A DNA stretch of 64,000 nt from Prunella strophiata (Eukaryota; Chordata; Aves; Passeriformes; Prunellidae). Below are positions 34,353-48,316 of this stretch, piece after piece; positions within the stretch are counted from its first letter, which is position 1; every line of letters begins with the position of its first letter. The stretch covers positions 45,937,490-46,001,489 of the forward strand of contig JAZBQD010000014.1 of NCBI GenBank assembly GCA_036583965.1, given 5' to 3'. The translations under genes were made by a program, and so were the position numbers. The notes below the pieces were generated by a model that saw only the letters and a program-made list of their open reading frames with translations, made no database searches and was not told the origin of the DNA.

Positions 34353-37300
34353 TCTTTGAAGAAAGCACAGCTATGAGTCAGAAAGCTGTACACATCTGTA
34401 CAGATGGGCTCCTTTTACCAGTCAAAACCAAACAAAAAACAGATAAACATGAGTGACTTTGCTATGAGAGGAATGAACAACAGACATTGAAAGGAAATGG
34501 CAGGCCACAATTTCATTTAATCATGGCATAACAAGAATCCAGGTCAAAGCTACAGCATTCCCAGCATGGTGTCTCCTAAGGATGCCATTCTTTTAATACA
34601 ATCAGAGCCCTAGCTAGGGAAAGATGATCTCTTTCTGTTGCCATAACATCTATTAACCTGAAGTAGTAACCATAGTAGAATGTACAGCTTCATCACAGTT
34701 TCAAAATCGGAACAAACCTGACTTTCAAGAAAGAATACTTTTTTAGACAAACAGAACAGCTGGTCAGTCTCAGTTTCAGTTATTAGGAAAATTTCTTGAC
34801 CAAGGAAGCATGTGATTAAGTAACTCACAGAACAAGCACAAATTCAGCTACACTGCCACAAAGAAAGCAAGATAGTCCTGCAAGTTTTCTTCTTTTGTCC
34901 TGAAGAGGCTTGATATCTGAAACATAAGTTGGAAGGCTGCCACTCCCAGCCACATTAATCAGTGCTTCTGGGTCTAGTGATGATACCAATGACCTTCATT
35001 CTCTCCTTTCCCTACACCTTTCGCACAGTTACACAAGTTCAGCAGTGTTCTACCTCTGCTAAATGCTTCAGAATGACAGAAAACAAAGTCAGAAATAGCA
35101 AGGCAGTGTTCCTGTGGATTGAATATCATGGAGGCTTTTCCAAACCTACTACCCTTTAAGCATCAACCAACCTATTGTTTTGAGAAGCTTTTCACAGAAA
35201 GCTGTTATATTCTCTCTCTTACCACATTATGGTAGAAAGGCACAGGAGGACAAAAGCAAGTAATCTGAATAAGTAACTAGAAGCCAGGGGGAGCTTAATA
35301 TTTTTTACTTCAAATTAACATCAAAACCATTTGTTAAATGCATCCTATTACTGTAGTGTGATGGACCTGCATTTTCAGTGCCTTACTAGCACCAGCTTCC
35401 ACTGCTTAGTAATGAGTGATAGCAATCCTTACTCAAGACATTAGATGCTCCTTATGCAGCCAATGACAATTATTAGTCCCAGAATTCTTAAAAACCTTCT
35501 TAACAGTAGAAAAGGCTGCTTGTCTTACATCAACCTCTTCACGATAAAAGAGCCTAATTTAAAGGAGTAACATTTGACAATCAGTGAATTCTGAGAACAA
35601 AGCATGCCTGCTTTCAGACAGTTTTAAAGAATATTACCTTACTGAAAATGAGCATGCTGTAAGACTTCTGTACTCCTATTACATACATACTTGAAAAATA
35701 TTAAAAAAGCATCAGGTCTGTTACAAACAGTTTCTACAAATTCAGTATAAACTTTTATAAAATAAAACAGCAAAATATTTCACGTCATGGCCTATATCCT
35801 ACATATTCCTTCTGCTTTCTCAAATTGGTACCCATTTGGGTTCTTTAATGTTTAAGTCATTTGAAAAAAGAAAGACAAAATTTAAGAACTATTGTAGAAA
35901 CACTAGTCAAAAGAATGTTGTCTTCTTGTACCTCCCTTTATCAAAATTCCTGTTGACAGCTGAAGAGGGTAAGTTTAGATATAAAGATGTCACAGATATT
36001 TTTCAACTCTTGAACTGTTATACCTTACTGCTGCTTCATACCAAAGGCAGCTGGCAGTCTGGTCTGCTCTCTCTTGGCCAGCCAGGTACACTGGAGCTGC
36101 TCCCCCCACAGACACTATCATTATCACAGTAACTTCTCACAACAGCTCACCAAGACCTCATGGAAGAGGTTCCCTGCTCCCTCCTAATGATCAACTCCTG
36201 CTCATCAGCTCTGTATCAGAAATCTCAGCAAATTTCTCTAACCACCTCTTTAAGAATGCAAAGAAAAGGTAGTATTTTAATAGAATAAAACAAAAAATTC
36301 TTTAGCACAGAAGTCAGAAGACATGCTCAAAACTTCATTACGTTAAGTAATGTAGCCTAGGTAATGATATGCTATAAAGTAATTTTTAATTTTCAAATGC
36401 AAAACAATAGTTATCTTCTGACAGAAGGAGGAAGTGGATACATCAGCTGTAACTCTTCTTGGTAGCAGTCATTAATTTGCATGTCTAATCTCAGGCTGTT
36501 TGCATTTTTAGTGCTAAGGTTCCTTAAAAAAAAAAAAAAAGATTCTAAGGGCCTGAAACTAAACCTGTAAACCAGCTGTTCAAACAACTAAGCTCCAGTT
36601 CAATCAAATGGATTTTTCAGCTAGCTTCTTGCTATTTGGCATTTTGAGTCATAGGAAGATAATTACAATTTTTCTTCTGTATAGGACAAAGGGAGGAGCT
36701 GGTCACAAGAGCTGAGCAGAGGAAATGTCACTTTTAAAAAATAGCAAACAGCATCTAATTTTCACATATTGACAGGGATGATTTCACAGACCTCTGCCTG
36801 AGACCTACAGGTACCCATAGCTTTAATGAAAATTCAGAAGATCATAGAAAGGGCATTAAAAAATCTGCACATGTTCTGTAGTGCTACTCTCATTTTTTCC
36901 ACATCAATCAATTGCTCTCCTTTTCAACAGAACACTGAGCTAGTTCAAATACCCCATTCACTTACTACTCAATAGGAATAACATACTCCATAGTTCACTA
37001 CCATTGATCTGTTGTAGATTAAGTTAACAGTCATTATGCAATTAATGGAAAACATATATATTAACATTGGGTTACAGAACAGTGATGGCTTCTGATTGGA
37101 TCTTTGATATAATTCAACAGTTCTATAAATTAATTTGTTGTAGAATTAGTGTATCTTCACTGGCCTTTAGAGCCAGCAGTGCAGTTTTATGAGATGCTTT
37201 ACAAGCAGCTGAGGGCTTTGTTTACATTAATAATTTACTTCTGTAGTAATACAGTATATGATGCTTTCAATTATCAATTAATGTTTGAAAACAAACAAAA

Positions 37301-38660
37301 AAGCACCCAAGCTTGTCATTCCAAGAACTAAGCCAAGAGCAGCAAGTTGCTTTCGTGTAATTCTGCTGAGTTCTCATTTTGATTTATTGCCTGTGCATGG
37401 AGATATGTAAAGTGGGGCACACTCCACATTTTTGATCAGTGTTAATTTCTCCCATGTGCCAGCAGTGAGAGTGGCTGCAGCAATTAAATGATCATGACAG
37501 CAGCAGTAGCAGCTGGGGCCATGGCAGCAATCTCCTTTCTTTGTTTTCCTCCTCTCCTTCCAGAAAGGAGACAGGTAAGAGGAGGGAAAAGCCCTTCATT
37601 GCCATTTCAAACAGGAGGCTTATGATCCTGCTCACAGTGCTTTTGCCCCCAGGAGTCTGCAGCAAGGATTGCTGCAGACCCCATTCTAGAAAATGAAAAG
37701 CTCTACTGGGAAGGCAAAGACACAATCTGCAGAGCCAGGGAGTAAATGAATGAAAATGAGAAAAGGTAGTGCAAACAAATGGAAGGGGAGGGAAAATGAG
37801 GGCAGTGGAGTCAAAAAATTGTCAATGGGTGTGAGTTTTTAATAAAGAAAAAGAAGCCACAATTGTAACAAAAAGGGATACTGAGTACTCCTCAGAGCCC
37901 CCACCAGCTTCTGAAAAACTGCAGGTTTCCAAAGCACAATGACCAACCACAGGCCACATGGTCAGTGCAAGCCTCCTTTTCATGTTTGCTCCCCATCCAT
38001 AGAAGTCTGACTCAGATGGCAAAAAAAAAAAAAACAAAAAAAAAAAAAAACAAAAAAAAACCACAAACAAAAAACCCAGAAATCTGTAGTGTGTTGGAAT
38101 ATCAAATATTAGGGCAAATGCAAAAGTGCCACTAAGTTCTGTGACAGAGGGTGGGCTCACTCGACGAGGAGCTTGTGGTGTTCACAAGACAAGGTCCCCA
38201 CAACACCTGTGTGTAGCCTCAGGCATGAGCTGAGGTACCCCCAGGGACAAGCAGAGCATCCTCTCTTTTCCCACTAACTGAGATGGGTGTGGCTGGGGAG
38301 CTGAAGGCATCCTGATCACCTCCTGCCTTTACCCCACAACTCTGGGAACCTTTCAATCCATAATCCATATTTATAGTCTATATACAATACTATTAAATTT
38401 TATATCTCAAATGAGAAATACCAACTTATTAAACATATACACCTCTAGTGGAGGAAAAATGTTGATTACTTTATGGAAAGTAATCTAAAAATAGGAGACA
38501 AGAAAGGCGATTGGAAAATATGTCTATTATGCTCAATACAATCAATGGATGATTTCCAGAAACTAAATTTATTATGTGTATCTAAACATTTCTTGAATGA
38601 TTCCTACATTGCAGATGTTGCTTCAGCTTCTTTAAAGCAATAAATTACTTCAGGTCTATG

Positions 38661-38728
38661 GGGGTTTTTTGGCCTTTTTTTTGGAGGGTTTTTTGGTGGT
38701 TTTTGGTTTGTTTTATTTTGTGGGGGGT
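38661..38728 (+). repeat. G/T-rich low-complexity stretch
   Basis: Only G and T with rare exceptions, built from GGGTTTTTTGG-like units and ending in GTGGGGGGTGTGG. In the DOCK4 transcript it is A/C-rich. Confidence 0.75.
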
Positions 38729-40043
38729 GTGGTTAAATTCAGTTACAAAAGAGCATCCAGTCTTTATGGCTGCTGTATGTTAGTGCAAGCGTATTCTAGC
38801 ATTCAACAAAAGAATGTCTTCTACTGTAGCAGGAAGAAAGAAGCCTGTCCTCAAATCTGACTAAAAAGTTTCAAGAACTCTAAGAACTCAGCTGATTTCA
38901 GCTTAAATAAAGTAAAATACTTGTCAAAATGACACACAGCAATATCAGTTCTCTGAAACTAATCTCATGTCTGATCTCTATCTCAATTGCTTAGTGTCCA
39001 AAAATTGAAAAATTAATGGAAGCAATTTGTTTTCTTCAAGGATTTATGGGATTTTCAGCCTGATGCTAAAGGAACCCCCATCTACACTGCTATGCAAATC
39101 CACATTGACTGAAAAGCCTCATAAGGCTCAGGGCTCTTTAGCTACATATACATTGTATTAAGGAATGCTGAGCATTACTGTAATAATGCAGTAGGAAGGG
39201 CAGAAAGCACAACCTTCTACATCACTTCCATTTTCCCATAACTGGTTATGTTACAGGCACATTTTTAATATCTTGCAGAATATAGTAATTAGATTATGGG
39301 TATTTTCCATGTGGAACTTGCAGGACTATACAGATTTTCTTTTTCCTTTTACAACACTGAGTGAGAACAAAAAACATCAAGAAAGTTTTGATTCCAGATG
39401 TTTAATTGCAAAAGGAACAAGTAAAATCACACCTAGTATGAAAAAGCCTTTATACAAGTATACACACACAGAGCATGGGAGCAAAGTAGAAGTAAACACA
39501 TTAATGCAGAGTTCCCACATTATTACAATATACTGAAATGTGTGTGTACCCAATCTCCAAGTGCTGAACTACCCTTATTGGAATATTACTTCAGAAATTA
39601 TTATTCCCTAAAGACTCTATTTAGAAGGTGAAATACATTTTAAGGGTTTTATTCTACACCTCTAGGCCTATGACCAATAAAAGAGGCAAAGCAGTTTATG
39701 TTAATGGATTCTTAATTAGTCTGGGATGCACAAAAGAAATTTAACATAGAGCAACTTCTAATTCTAAACTTTAAAGCACCAGAGAGCTTCTCAAACACAG
39801 CAGCAGCAATGTGTGTTCCAGTGTCATAGTGAATAGGAAAGCTAGAGATTGAAAATTATAACTAGAATTCTCTTCTGCAGAAAAGGAAAGCTATTTTCAA
39901 AAAATAGAACATCAAACATAAAAGCAACAACAACAACAAAGCCCAAAACCCTCTACATTTATTTTGCAATTATTTGCAGCAAATTAAATTATATAGAATC
40001 AGACTTATAAACTTATTGATGTTTTTAAAAATATAGGAAGATG

Positions 40044-40061
40044 AAAAAAAAAAAAAAAAAA
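40044..40061 (+). repeat. Poly(A) tract, 18 bases
   Basis: An A run within an A-rich patch that continues to about 40085. Confidence 0.85.
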
Positions 40062-43000
40062 CCTAAAAAAAACCCCAACACAACATTTTTCCAGAAAAAG
40101 GATCCACCTCTAGTAAATGGGGAACAGTAAGTCCCACTGCTGCCCCAGAAGCCATCCAGACACAGGTATCAAGTGTTCAAATATGACTGCAGCCACGTGC
40201 TGCAGAGCAATTCCAGAGCTGACTTGCTTCCCACTGCCATGGAGCAGAGGCAGGAGCACAGTTCTAGATCACATTTCAGCCCAGAGAAGGTGGAAGCACC
40301 ATCTCATTCTATTGATGATCTATCGATTACTTGCAGTCATACCAGCATGTTCTAACATAAGTTAAAACAAAATTTAGGTTAGCATACAACATATCCATGA
40401 CAAATATTGGTACACCCAAAATATCACCCAAAATAGAACCTTCCTCCACAAGCTGTACCATTGTACCACTCACTACAAATCTGAACCACAGCACTCTTTA
40501 ACACTCTTTTGTGCTGAAAAGGTCTTCTGCAGTACCAAGCATGATGTTTTATTTACCATGACCCCAGCATAACCTCCATCAGTGCTAAAGCAGAGTATTA
40601 TTTTATTTGGGTACGCTGCCTTTGAGATCCTAAGGGAAGTGAAGTATTTGTTGGACACAGGGATCTGAGTTGATCAGTTTTGCTACACCCAGTCTGGGTC
40701 CAAGAGACAGAACCAACATTTCCCCTCTATGAATATGACAAGAAAGAATACAAATCAGCAAGATGAAAGCATTTTCTTGGTAAGCCTTTCTGAGAGGAAC
40801 TGGCAAAGACTGGAAAGCACTGTGCTGCTCTAAGACACAAGAAGACAGCACAGCAGTCGTGTTATAGCTAATCTACTGTGCCAGCACAGCTCAGGGTTGC
40901 AGCTCCCTCTGCAACAAAAGAGTAAGGAAAAACAAAACAGTAATTTTGAGTTTTGAATTAGACTGGCAACCTACAGGAGCAAAAAAAAAGTTCATATGAA
41001 AGCCTTTAAAGAAGTCAGGGGAAACTAGCTAAATTAAAAGAGGGGGTGGGTTTAAAGACTAGTTCAAAGAATGCAACAGAATTATTTATACTACTCTATT
41101 TTGCTTAGCAGGAAATACCCTTTTCCCATTCATTTCTCTCAGCATTTTTCTTCCTTTATATTAACATGCCAAAAATGAAGATTTAGCATGTTGAATCAGA
41201 ATGGTCTTTGAAGGTGTAGAAATTAAGTTACAGGCAGATATAACAATTAAGTCTTAACAATTCTGATGATGTTCCAGCATGAATAAATTCAACACTCCCC
41301 CACAAGCTGTTTAAATTACATGTGTGTATGTTTATGTTTATGGCAGCCAGATCAAAGTTATTATATCCAATTTCAAACAAAGGCTTTATCTAGCATTTAA
41401 AGATCTTTTGGTAGATCCTTTTTATAATCCCATACAAGCATGAGTTTATTTATCACTGGCAATCAAGAAAACAAAACTTAAATGAGCCATTAGTTCAGTT
41501 GCTCATTGCATCCAATGAAGCCAACTTGAAGTTAGTCATCAACACAAGATCTTCAGAAGAGCAATGCAGCCACTAGAAAGTTTAAAGCTGAGGTTCCACC
41601 TCTCAGCTGTAATTTTACCACTTTTTGTTGTACTAAAATTGGAAACATTTTATTCAGTTTATACATCTGGAAGTGTTACATCAAGTATTAATGGAATTCA
41701 TAAAGGCAGGCTGTGCAGGGAGATGGAGAAGAAAAAATAAATTCTCCTTACTTCATGAGAATTGAACTTGAAGGATTTCTGGAGGTTTAACAGAAAGGGA
41801 CAAGTAGGAAGATGAAAACAGTAAAAGCCAAGGGCAGAGCATAACTAACAGAGACTGGTAGGCATAAACAACTCAAAAATTTTTTAAAGTGTTTTGAATG
41901 AAATGTTATCACAAATGCAGGCTCTGATGTTATTTAAGGAAAACTGATCACTTTTGCTCAGACTGATGTAACCGAAGTTGAAATTATTAGAGGGAAAACA
42001 ATAGTCTCAATTCTCATCAGCAGGCTTTGAACACCTCAAGAGCTACAGAAAGCAATGTTGGGAGCTGCTGATTGCAATTCTAACAACAATTTCAAGCAAA
42101 GCTGTGGGCAGGTATTAAAAGCATTCTATGATAATCTTCAAAATGCTGCAGTAATAAATGGATTATAATTCCTCTGCAATCTTGCTTTTTTATTGACTCA
42201 GAAACCTATCTTCTGCTAGCTCAACATCCTATAAACAACAAGGATTGTTTTAACATCAAAGTTATATCAACATCTGATATTTATTATGTGAGTACTAGTC
42301 CCAGCCATGCCATTCAATCACCATTCACCTGATATTAATATGTGACATCAAGACATTTACAGCAGCATTAACAGCTAACCCAATAATTCTGTTTCCTAAG
42401 AACTCTTGCACGAGATTTGTAAAAGATGCTTCAAGAGACAGCAAAAACCAGATTTGTCACATTTTAAACCATCCTGTCCAGATCTTAAAATAAGAGACTG
42501 AGATGGTGGCTCAAAAGTCTTCAGCACATAAAGACCACAAGAAAAAAACCCCACTGCTTAATAACAGTAGCTTTTGAAACACTATTTACTTTAAATAATT
42601 TTGTTAATGTTACTTAAGATCCTCCAGACTGAACTAAAGCAGTAAAGCTATTTAATAAAACACATACAATTCTAGGAAAGCATAAGATATCAAGTCAGTT
42701 GTTTGTATTTCTTAATACTATTTACACAAGTCATCTAGACATGGATGAAAAATAGAACCAAACATTTCTTCCTTTTATACCCAATTTAGCCTTGACCCTT
42801 TCAATCCAGTTAATGCTGTCAGCCTTGCTAGAACTTCTAAAAAACATAACCTGAATGAAGTATTAAAGAATTTGGATATTTTAATATCTAGTGATTTTAC
42901 TGACATCTTTCAATCTTCAAACACTTGCAAGCTGCACCAAGTACAAATTCAGATATAAAGAAATGCCATATAAAAGAAATTGAGTCTTAAGCTCTTATTT

Positions 43001-44394
43001 GCTGAAGAAATAATTTACCATGAGTTTTTCTGAACATGAAACACACACTAAGTACATCAGCTAATGCAGATAACACTGTATGTCCTCACAGAAATATAAA
43101 AATTTGCTACATCCTGACTCCCAACTGTAACCAAGAGCTAATTCAGCAGGATTTTTACATTAGCCACATGTGGAAGATTGCACAATTTAACTATTTGTTT
43201 TTAGTGTTCCTTCTGGATGACATACACATTACTGTTTTGTTTTGCTTCTTATCCATCTTCACAGTAGTGAAGTTCACAGTAGGAGCCACAGGCTGGAACA
43301 GCAATTCAACAAGCAAATGAGATCCAGATGATTTTCTCAAAATGTTTCATAGTGGTTTATAATGTGCCACAAGATTTGTTTTTATGTGCATCATCACATG
43401 CAGAGATGCAGCTACAGCTGTGATCACAGAAAACAAGACCAGTTCTTAAAAGAATGAGCATACTTTACATGGTATTTCTTTGCTCCTTTCCTCAAAATAT
43501 AAATAATGGCAATACAGCCACATATTTTACTATTGAGACAGTAGCATAAGTGTTGTCATAGAAAAGCTGGAATTATACCAAATATACTACATCAACTGCT
43601 TCTTCATTCCTAACAAAGAACTGACAATGGCAGAGGCTAGTCCTACAGCTCTCACATAATTGAGAAAGGGAAAACATGCAAATACATATTGATGAGACTG
43701 TAATTTGTCATAGAAGAAACTGAAAAGCCTGTTAACTTAGACCTGTAGCTGAAAACTAAATAGCTTTTGAAAAGTTGACTATAATGGAAGAAGTGGCTTT
43801 AGACAGGCTGATTGCGTCCATTAAGCTTCTTACATGTTTAGAAAAAAAATCTTTTAGTGTCTAAAGTGTAACTTCAAAATAAACAGAGGCAGCTGGTAAG
43901 TGGAAAAAGAAGACCACATCTAGTACAGCTCTATCATAAGTACCTAAATCCTTGCAAAGCCATCTCTCCCCAAAAAAAGCCTTTTGCAGGGAACATAAAA
44001 TAGACCCAGACTAGAGTTTTCTATGTTATCACCTACCTTTCAAAGGTTGGAATTGCTGCTTTTCTCCCTCATTCACTCATATTTGTGGTTTCTGTTCCAT
44101 GTCAAAATTCAGCAAAGCCCTTAAGAGTACCAATACTACTTAAGTGCTGTGCCAAATCATGTCTCTAAAAGCTGCAATTAAGGATGAAAGGTCAGGGGTA
44201 CAATCCACACAACTTACATAACTAACCATAAAACCCAAACATCCTTAGATGTTGAGATTTGATTAAATATAATTGAGCCTGTAGGGAAGAAGAATTTGGT
44301 CTAAAATATGAGTGCCTTTGATAGTCTACAAAATTAAATACATTGTGAACAAAACAAGGAGTGGGATGGGAAAGCATAGAGAAAAGAAGAGGGG

Positions 44395-44414
44395 AAAAAA
44401 AAAAAAAAAAAAAA
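44395..44414 (+). repeat. Poly(A) tract, 20 bases
   Basis: An uninterrupted A run in a purine-rich patch (about 44355-44420). Confidence 0.9.
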
Positions 44415-47400
44415 GAGAATTGAAAAAGGCAGTGAATAAAGAATTGCTGGAGTAAGTAGAAAAACCTGAAGAGAATTACCTTACCACTGCAGCAACTGGG
44501 AAGCAGTGGGGATGAAAGAAAAGAGGTACAGCCAGTGTTCTTTTAGTGTTTAAAATAAAAACTGATCATCAAAAGATGAGGGAAGGGGGAGGCAGGATAA
44601 ATACCTGATTTGAATTTATTGCCATAGCTCTTTATTAGGATTGCTATTTAATCACTGAGGTTTCAATCCATGGAGAATGACAGGACACAAGTGTTAGCTT
44701 AAAGTTTTAATTTGTATTTTGCTCTTAATTTAGCACAGAAGAAGCTTTCTCTTTTAAATTCAAGTTCAAATTCTATGGACATAGTGGGAAGCTCTAACAG
44801 GCTCATGTGGCAGAACAGCCATTTACAGAACATAGAGATGCAACCCTAATTCTCCCAGATTTTAAGACAAGTGTGAACAATTCTTTTAAAGAAAAAGCAT
44901 CAGTAAGCAAGCCAGAAAAAATAAGGCAGAATTATGTAGGATTCACTATGTAGAACTAAATAGCAAGATGAGACATTGATGATTTCAACATTTTCTTCTT
45001 CAATTTTAGAAGAAAGCTGATTGAAGACCCAGACAACATTTTCAAAGACACAGTCAGCTTTCAAGCATCCTAGTAAGTTTCCCTGTTACAAAGTAATAAT
45101 GGCAAGGGAAGCAGATAGAAGAATGATCACAGGCCTGGATTAACAGCTGTATCACTTCTAGTACCAGCATGGATCTGGAAAATTTACTACCCACTTGGAC
45201 TGTAAAGCTGAGCTAGTTTTATGCAGAACCAGCTCAGGCGTGTTAAGAACATAATCCTTGAATTTCAACTGCTGTGGACTGCAGGCTGCAGAGTGCCTGA
45301 GTTCTCAAGGTCTGTCCAAGCATTGCCAAGGCATGTGAACTCTGAGCACACAAGTCTCAGTACAGCTTTGTTTGCCAGGGCACTGTGACAGGTCCCTGCT
45401 GTCCCTGTACACTTGCTGCACCCATGCAGAACCTGAGCACTGCAACAGCACTTGGTTGATTTGAAAGTCACTTCAAGTCCTGCGTAGTTAATGGTGGTGA
45501 ATAAATCCTGTTAAACATGAGGAAAATATTGCAGAGTCACTTAAATGTTTCTATGTTCCCAGCATTCCCTGGTTTCTTAGCTTCTTTGGGGTACAACCCT
45601 TTTACACAGTCCACTTAAAATAAACAGTTACAGAAGCATTTTCAGTCTGGAGACTTCAGTTAAGGAGGAACAATAGCATTTCAGTGCAAGATCCAGGGTT
45701 TGTCTCCTGAAGGTGGCATCTTTCAGCTGAAGTCACAGCTAATTAGCCCAACTCATTTCACATCCTGCCCTCAATATGAAACAATTACTGCTGCTGGGCA
45801 ACTTCGTTTCCATTGTGATGGGCTACAACACACTGCCTGCCTGAAAGATGAAGGGAAGCCAAAAGTTGAAGAACATACTTATTAAAAAATTGGGTTTGAG
45901 GTCTTTTAAATTGTTATTTACAATATGCTGTCAATAAAGTTTTCTGACACTGAGAAAATGTCTTCATCACAACATGTGAGATTCATATTAGAAGTTTCAG
46001 CTAGAAAGAGAAAATTAATATGATTTGATTTTTAGTATCCAATATATTAGAAGGCTAAGAGGAGCTTTCCTTTTCAAACCTTTCCTATCAGCTGTAGACA
46101 TGAGCATGTACAAGAATTAGTGTCCAAAGGGCCTAGGCAGAATTAGTTTCCATTAGTCTATATCTATATAAGCATACTGCAACATCTGCTCCAGATTTAC
46201 ACATATCAGCAAAGGAGATGATTATGCAAATCACGAGAAATAATACACATGCATTCAGGGAAATATTTCTCCAGTAACTTTTGCTCTTCCATTCAAACAG
46301 CCTACTTCAGACACACTCTACCAGGTAACAATAAAGCCACAAACTAAAGTATTCATTGAAACACAGTATGTACTTAAGCTGCTCAATAGTTAACCACACA
46401 GAATCCACAGTCTGGATTCCAGAAAGCATAGAGAGAAACAGCTTTGAGGGAAAAGAAAAAAAAAAAACAAAAAAGTGGAATTTCCACAATAAGTTTGTGC
46501 TTCTTGCATATTTCCAAGTATTTATATGAGGAACAATAAAAAGTAATCATTTTTGAGTTAGCTCCCAGTGTAGACAGAGCACTCAAGAATATTTGAAGCT
46601 AACAGATCCACCAAGTCCTACATTAATATTTCAAAGGGGAAGGGACATCATGTACCTACATTGCTGGAAAGCTGATTCAGATTCAAATGTAAATAGTAGC
46701 AATTGCATAGTTCTTTTAGGGCCCCGCATTTTAAAGTACCTACCACAAATTATATTTTACACTAAAAAGATTTTTTAAAACTGCTTTTTCTGCATGCTTT
46801 GCAAAAGGCACTCAGCAGAACCACTCAAGCCCAAGCACTTGCTCACAATTGTGTTGTGTGTGGGCTGCCCACAGGCCTTTTCCTAACAGAAAATCTGCCC
46901 CTGAATTAATGTCATTTTTGATTGGCAAGAGCCCAAAATTAATGACTCTTAGACTCCAAAGTCCAAATCCTATTTTGGGTGAAGATAAGAATTTGACAGG
47001 TTTTTAAGCTGGTGACAGAGGGTAATGAATTCCACTCCTTTTGGTGTTCAGTCTTCCTTATGTTTCAATAGGAAGAGACACACAACTGCAGCCTGCTTGG
47101 GAAAGGCTGGGTTAAAAGCTCAGAGATGTTTATATCCACATGAAACCGAGCATGGCCATAAATATTTCACATTTCTTCAAGGCAAGGTCTCTCTAAAATT
47201 ATTACTTATTAAATCACATTGAGCAAGTTTTTTCATAAAAATTGAAAGAGCTAGATGAGGAACACTAAGCACTCAGAGTTTTAAATCCATGTACATGCAC
47301 TGACAGGTTCCATACCCAGATTTCACTACTACTTCATCCAGAGCCACCCCATCTGCCCAGCAAGGTGTCCTAAAAAGCCCCAGCAGGGAATCTATAGGAT

Positions 47401-47475
47401 TTGCTAAACAAAGATACTAGAGATAGATGCTTATTTTGGGTTTTTCCCAAGTAATTTGACAATTTTTGAGATATC

Positions 47476-48309
47476 CAACAGCCCCAAGGGTGCCAGAGGT
47501 GAGGACTGGTTGTTGGGCAGCCTCAGCCAGGACAGGCCTGGGCTGCACAGGCATGGACAGCTCCAACACATCTGGGCAAGGTGTGGCCAAGGTGGTGGTG
47601 CCTCAGGAAAACCATCTCAGAAAGGGCCAAATGCCTGAGGGAGAGAGGAGATGGCAACAAAAGAGGAGGAAAGAAGCACCCCAGTTAGTGAAGGAACAGG
47701 AGGAGGTGCTCCAGACACCAGAGCAGATATTGCCCTGCAGAAGACCATGGTGAGGCAGGTTGTATCCCTGCAGCCCATGGAGAATCCCCACACTGGAGTA
47801 GGCAGACATGTCCTTAATGAAGCTTCTACCCATGGAAAAACCACACAGGAGTAGGTTGTCAGTAGTCTGGGGCAAAGATCCACTCTGGAGAAGTTCTTGA
47901 AGGACTGTACCCTGGGGGGAACCCATAATGGAGCAGGGAAAGAGTGGAAGGAGCTGTTATGGGCTTATTTAGATCCTCAGTAAGCAACTGCCCTGCACTG
48001 CTTGGGTAGATACAGGAGTTGGGAATAAAGGAATGCAATTGAGCCTGGGAAGAAAAGAGGGATGACTGGCAAGAAGTAGTGCAGCTTTTGCCTCTGTTTC
48101 TCACTATCATACTCTATTTTCAATAAGCAATAAAGTAGCTTTCTCCAAGTCAACCCTGTTTTGCCTGTAACAGTAATTCTGAAGTGACCTCTGTCTTTGT
48201 CTTCATCCAAAAGCTTTTGCATCTTACATTCCTCAGGGCCTGCTTGAGGGAAAAAATGAGAGCAGTGGGTAGGCATGCAGCACTCACCCATGGTCAATCC
48301 ACCACACCA
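47476..48309 (+). mobile_element. Avian endogenous-retrovirus LTR-like repeat
   Basis: I recognise the order of blocks of a repeat common in bird genomes: TGGCCAAGGTGGTGGTGCCT, CAGGAAAACCATCTCAGAAA, CCCAGTTAGTGAAGGAACAG, repeated variants of GGAGCAGG and CCCATGGAG units, a CCTGGGAAGAAAAGAGGGAT block, AATAAA at 48129-48134, then CCAAGTCAACCCTGTTTTGC and a GGTCAATCCACCACA-type end. The poly(A) signal followed by a conserved short 3' block is what an LTR R/U5 looks like, so I favour an ERV (probably ERVL-class) LTR, though the class is uncertain. The copy is diverged, and the open frames across it are chance. AGATATC occurs immediately outside both ends (47469-47475 and 48310-48316), a possible target duplication. 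It lies antisense to DOCK4. Confidence 0.75.
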
Positions 48310-48316
48310 AGATATC

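Larger units (their letters stand above)
34353..47475. other. Intron 1 segment, 13 kb without recognised genes
   Basis: It contains A15 at 36526-36540, A-rich interrupted tracts at about 38020-38062, a G/T-rich stretch at about 38661-38728, A18 at 40044-40061 and A20 at 44395-44414. Blocks at about 38155-38340, 40100-40330 and 45230-45480 are less AT-rich and may be old repeats that I cannot name. The regions 37080-37480 and 42000-42260 look like possible conserved noncoding DNA. The open frames are short and unremarkable. Confidence 0.5.
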
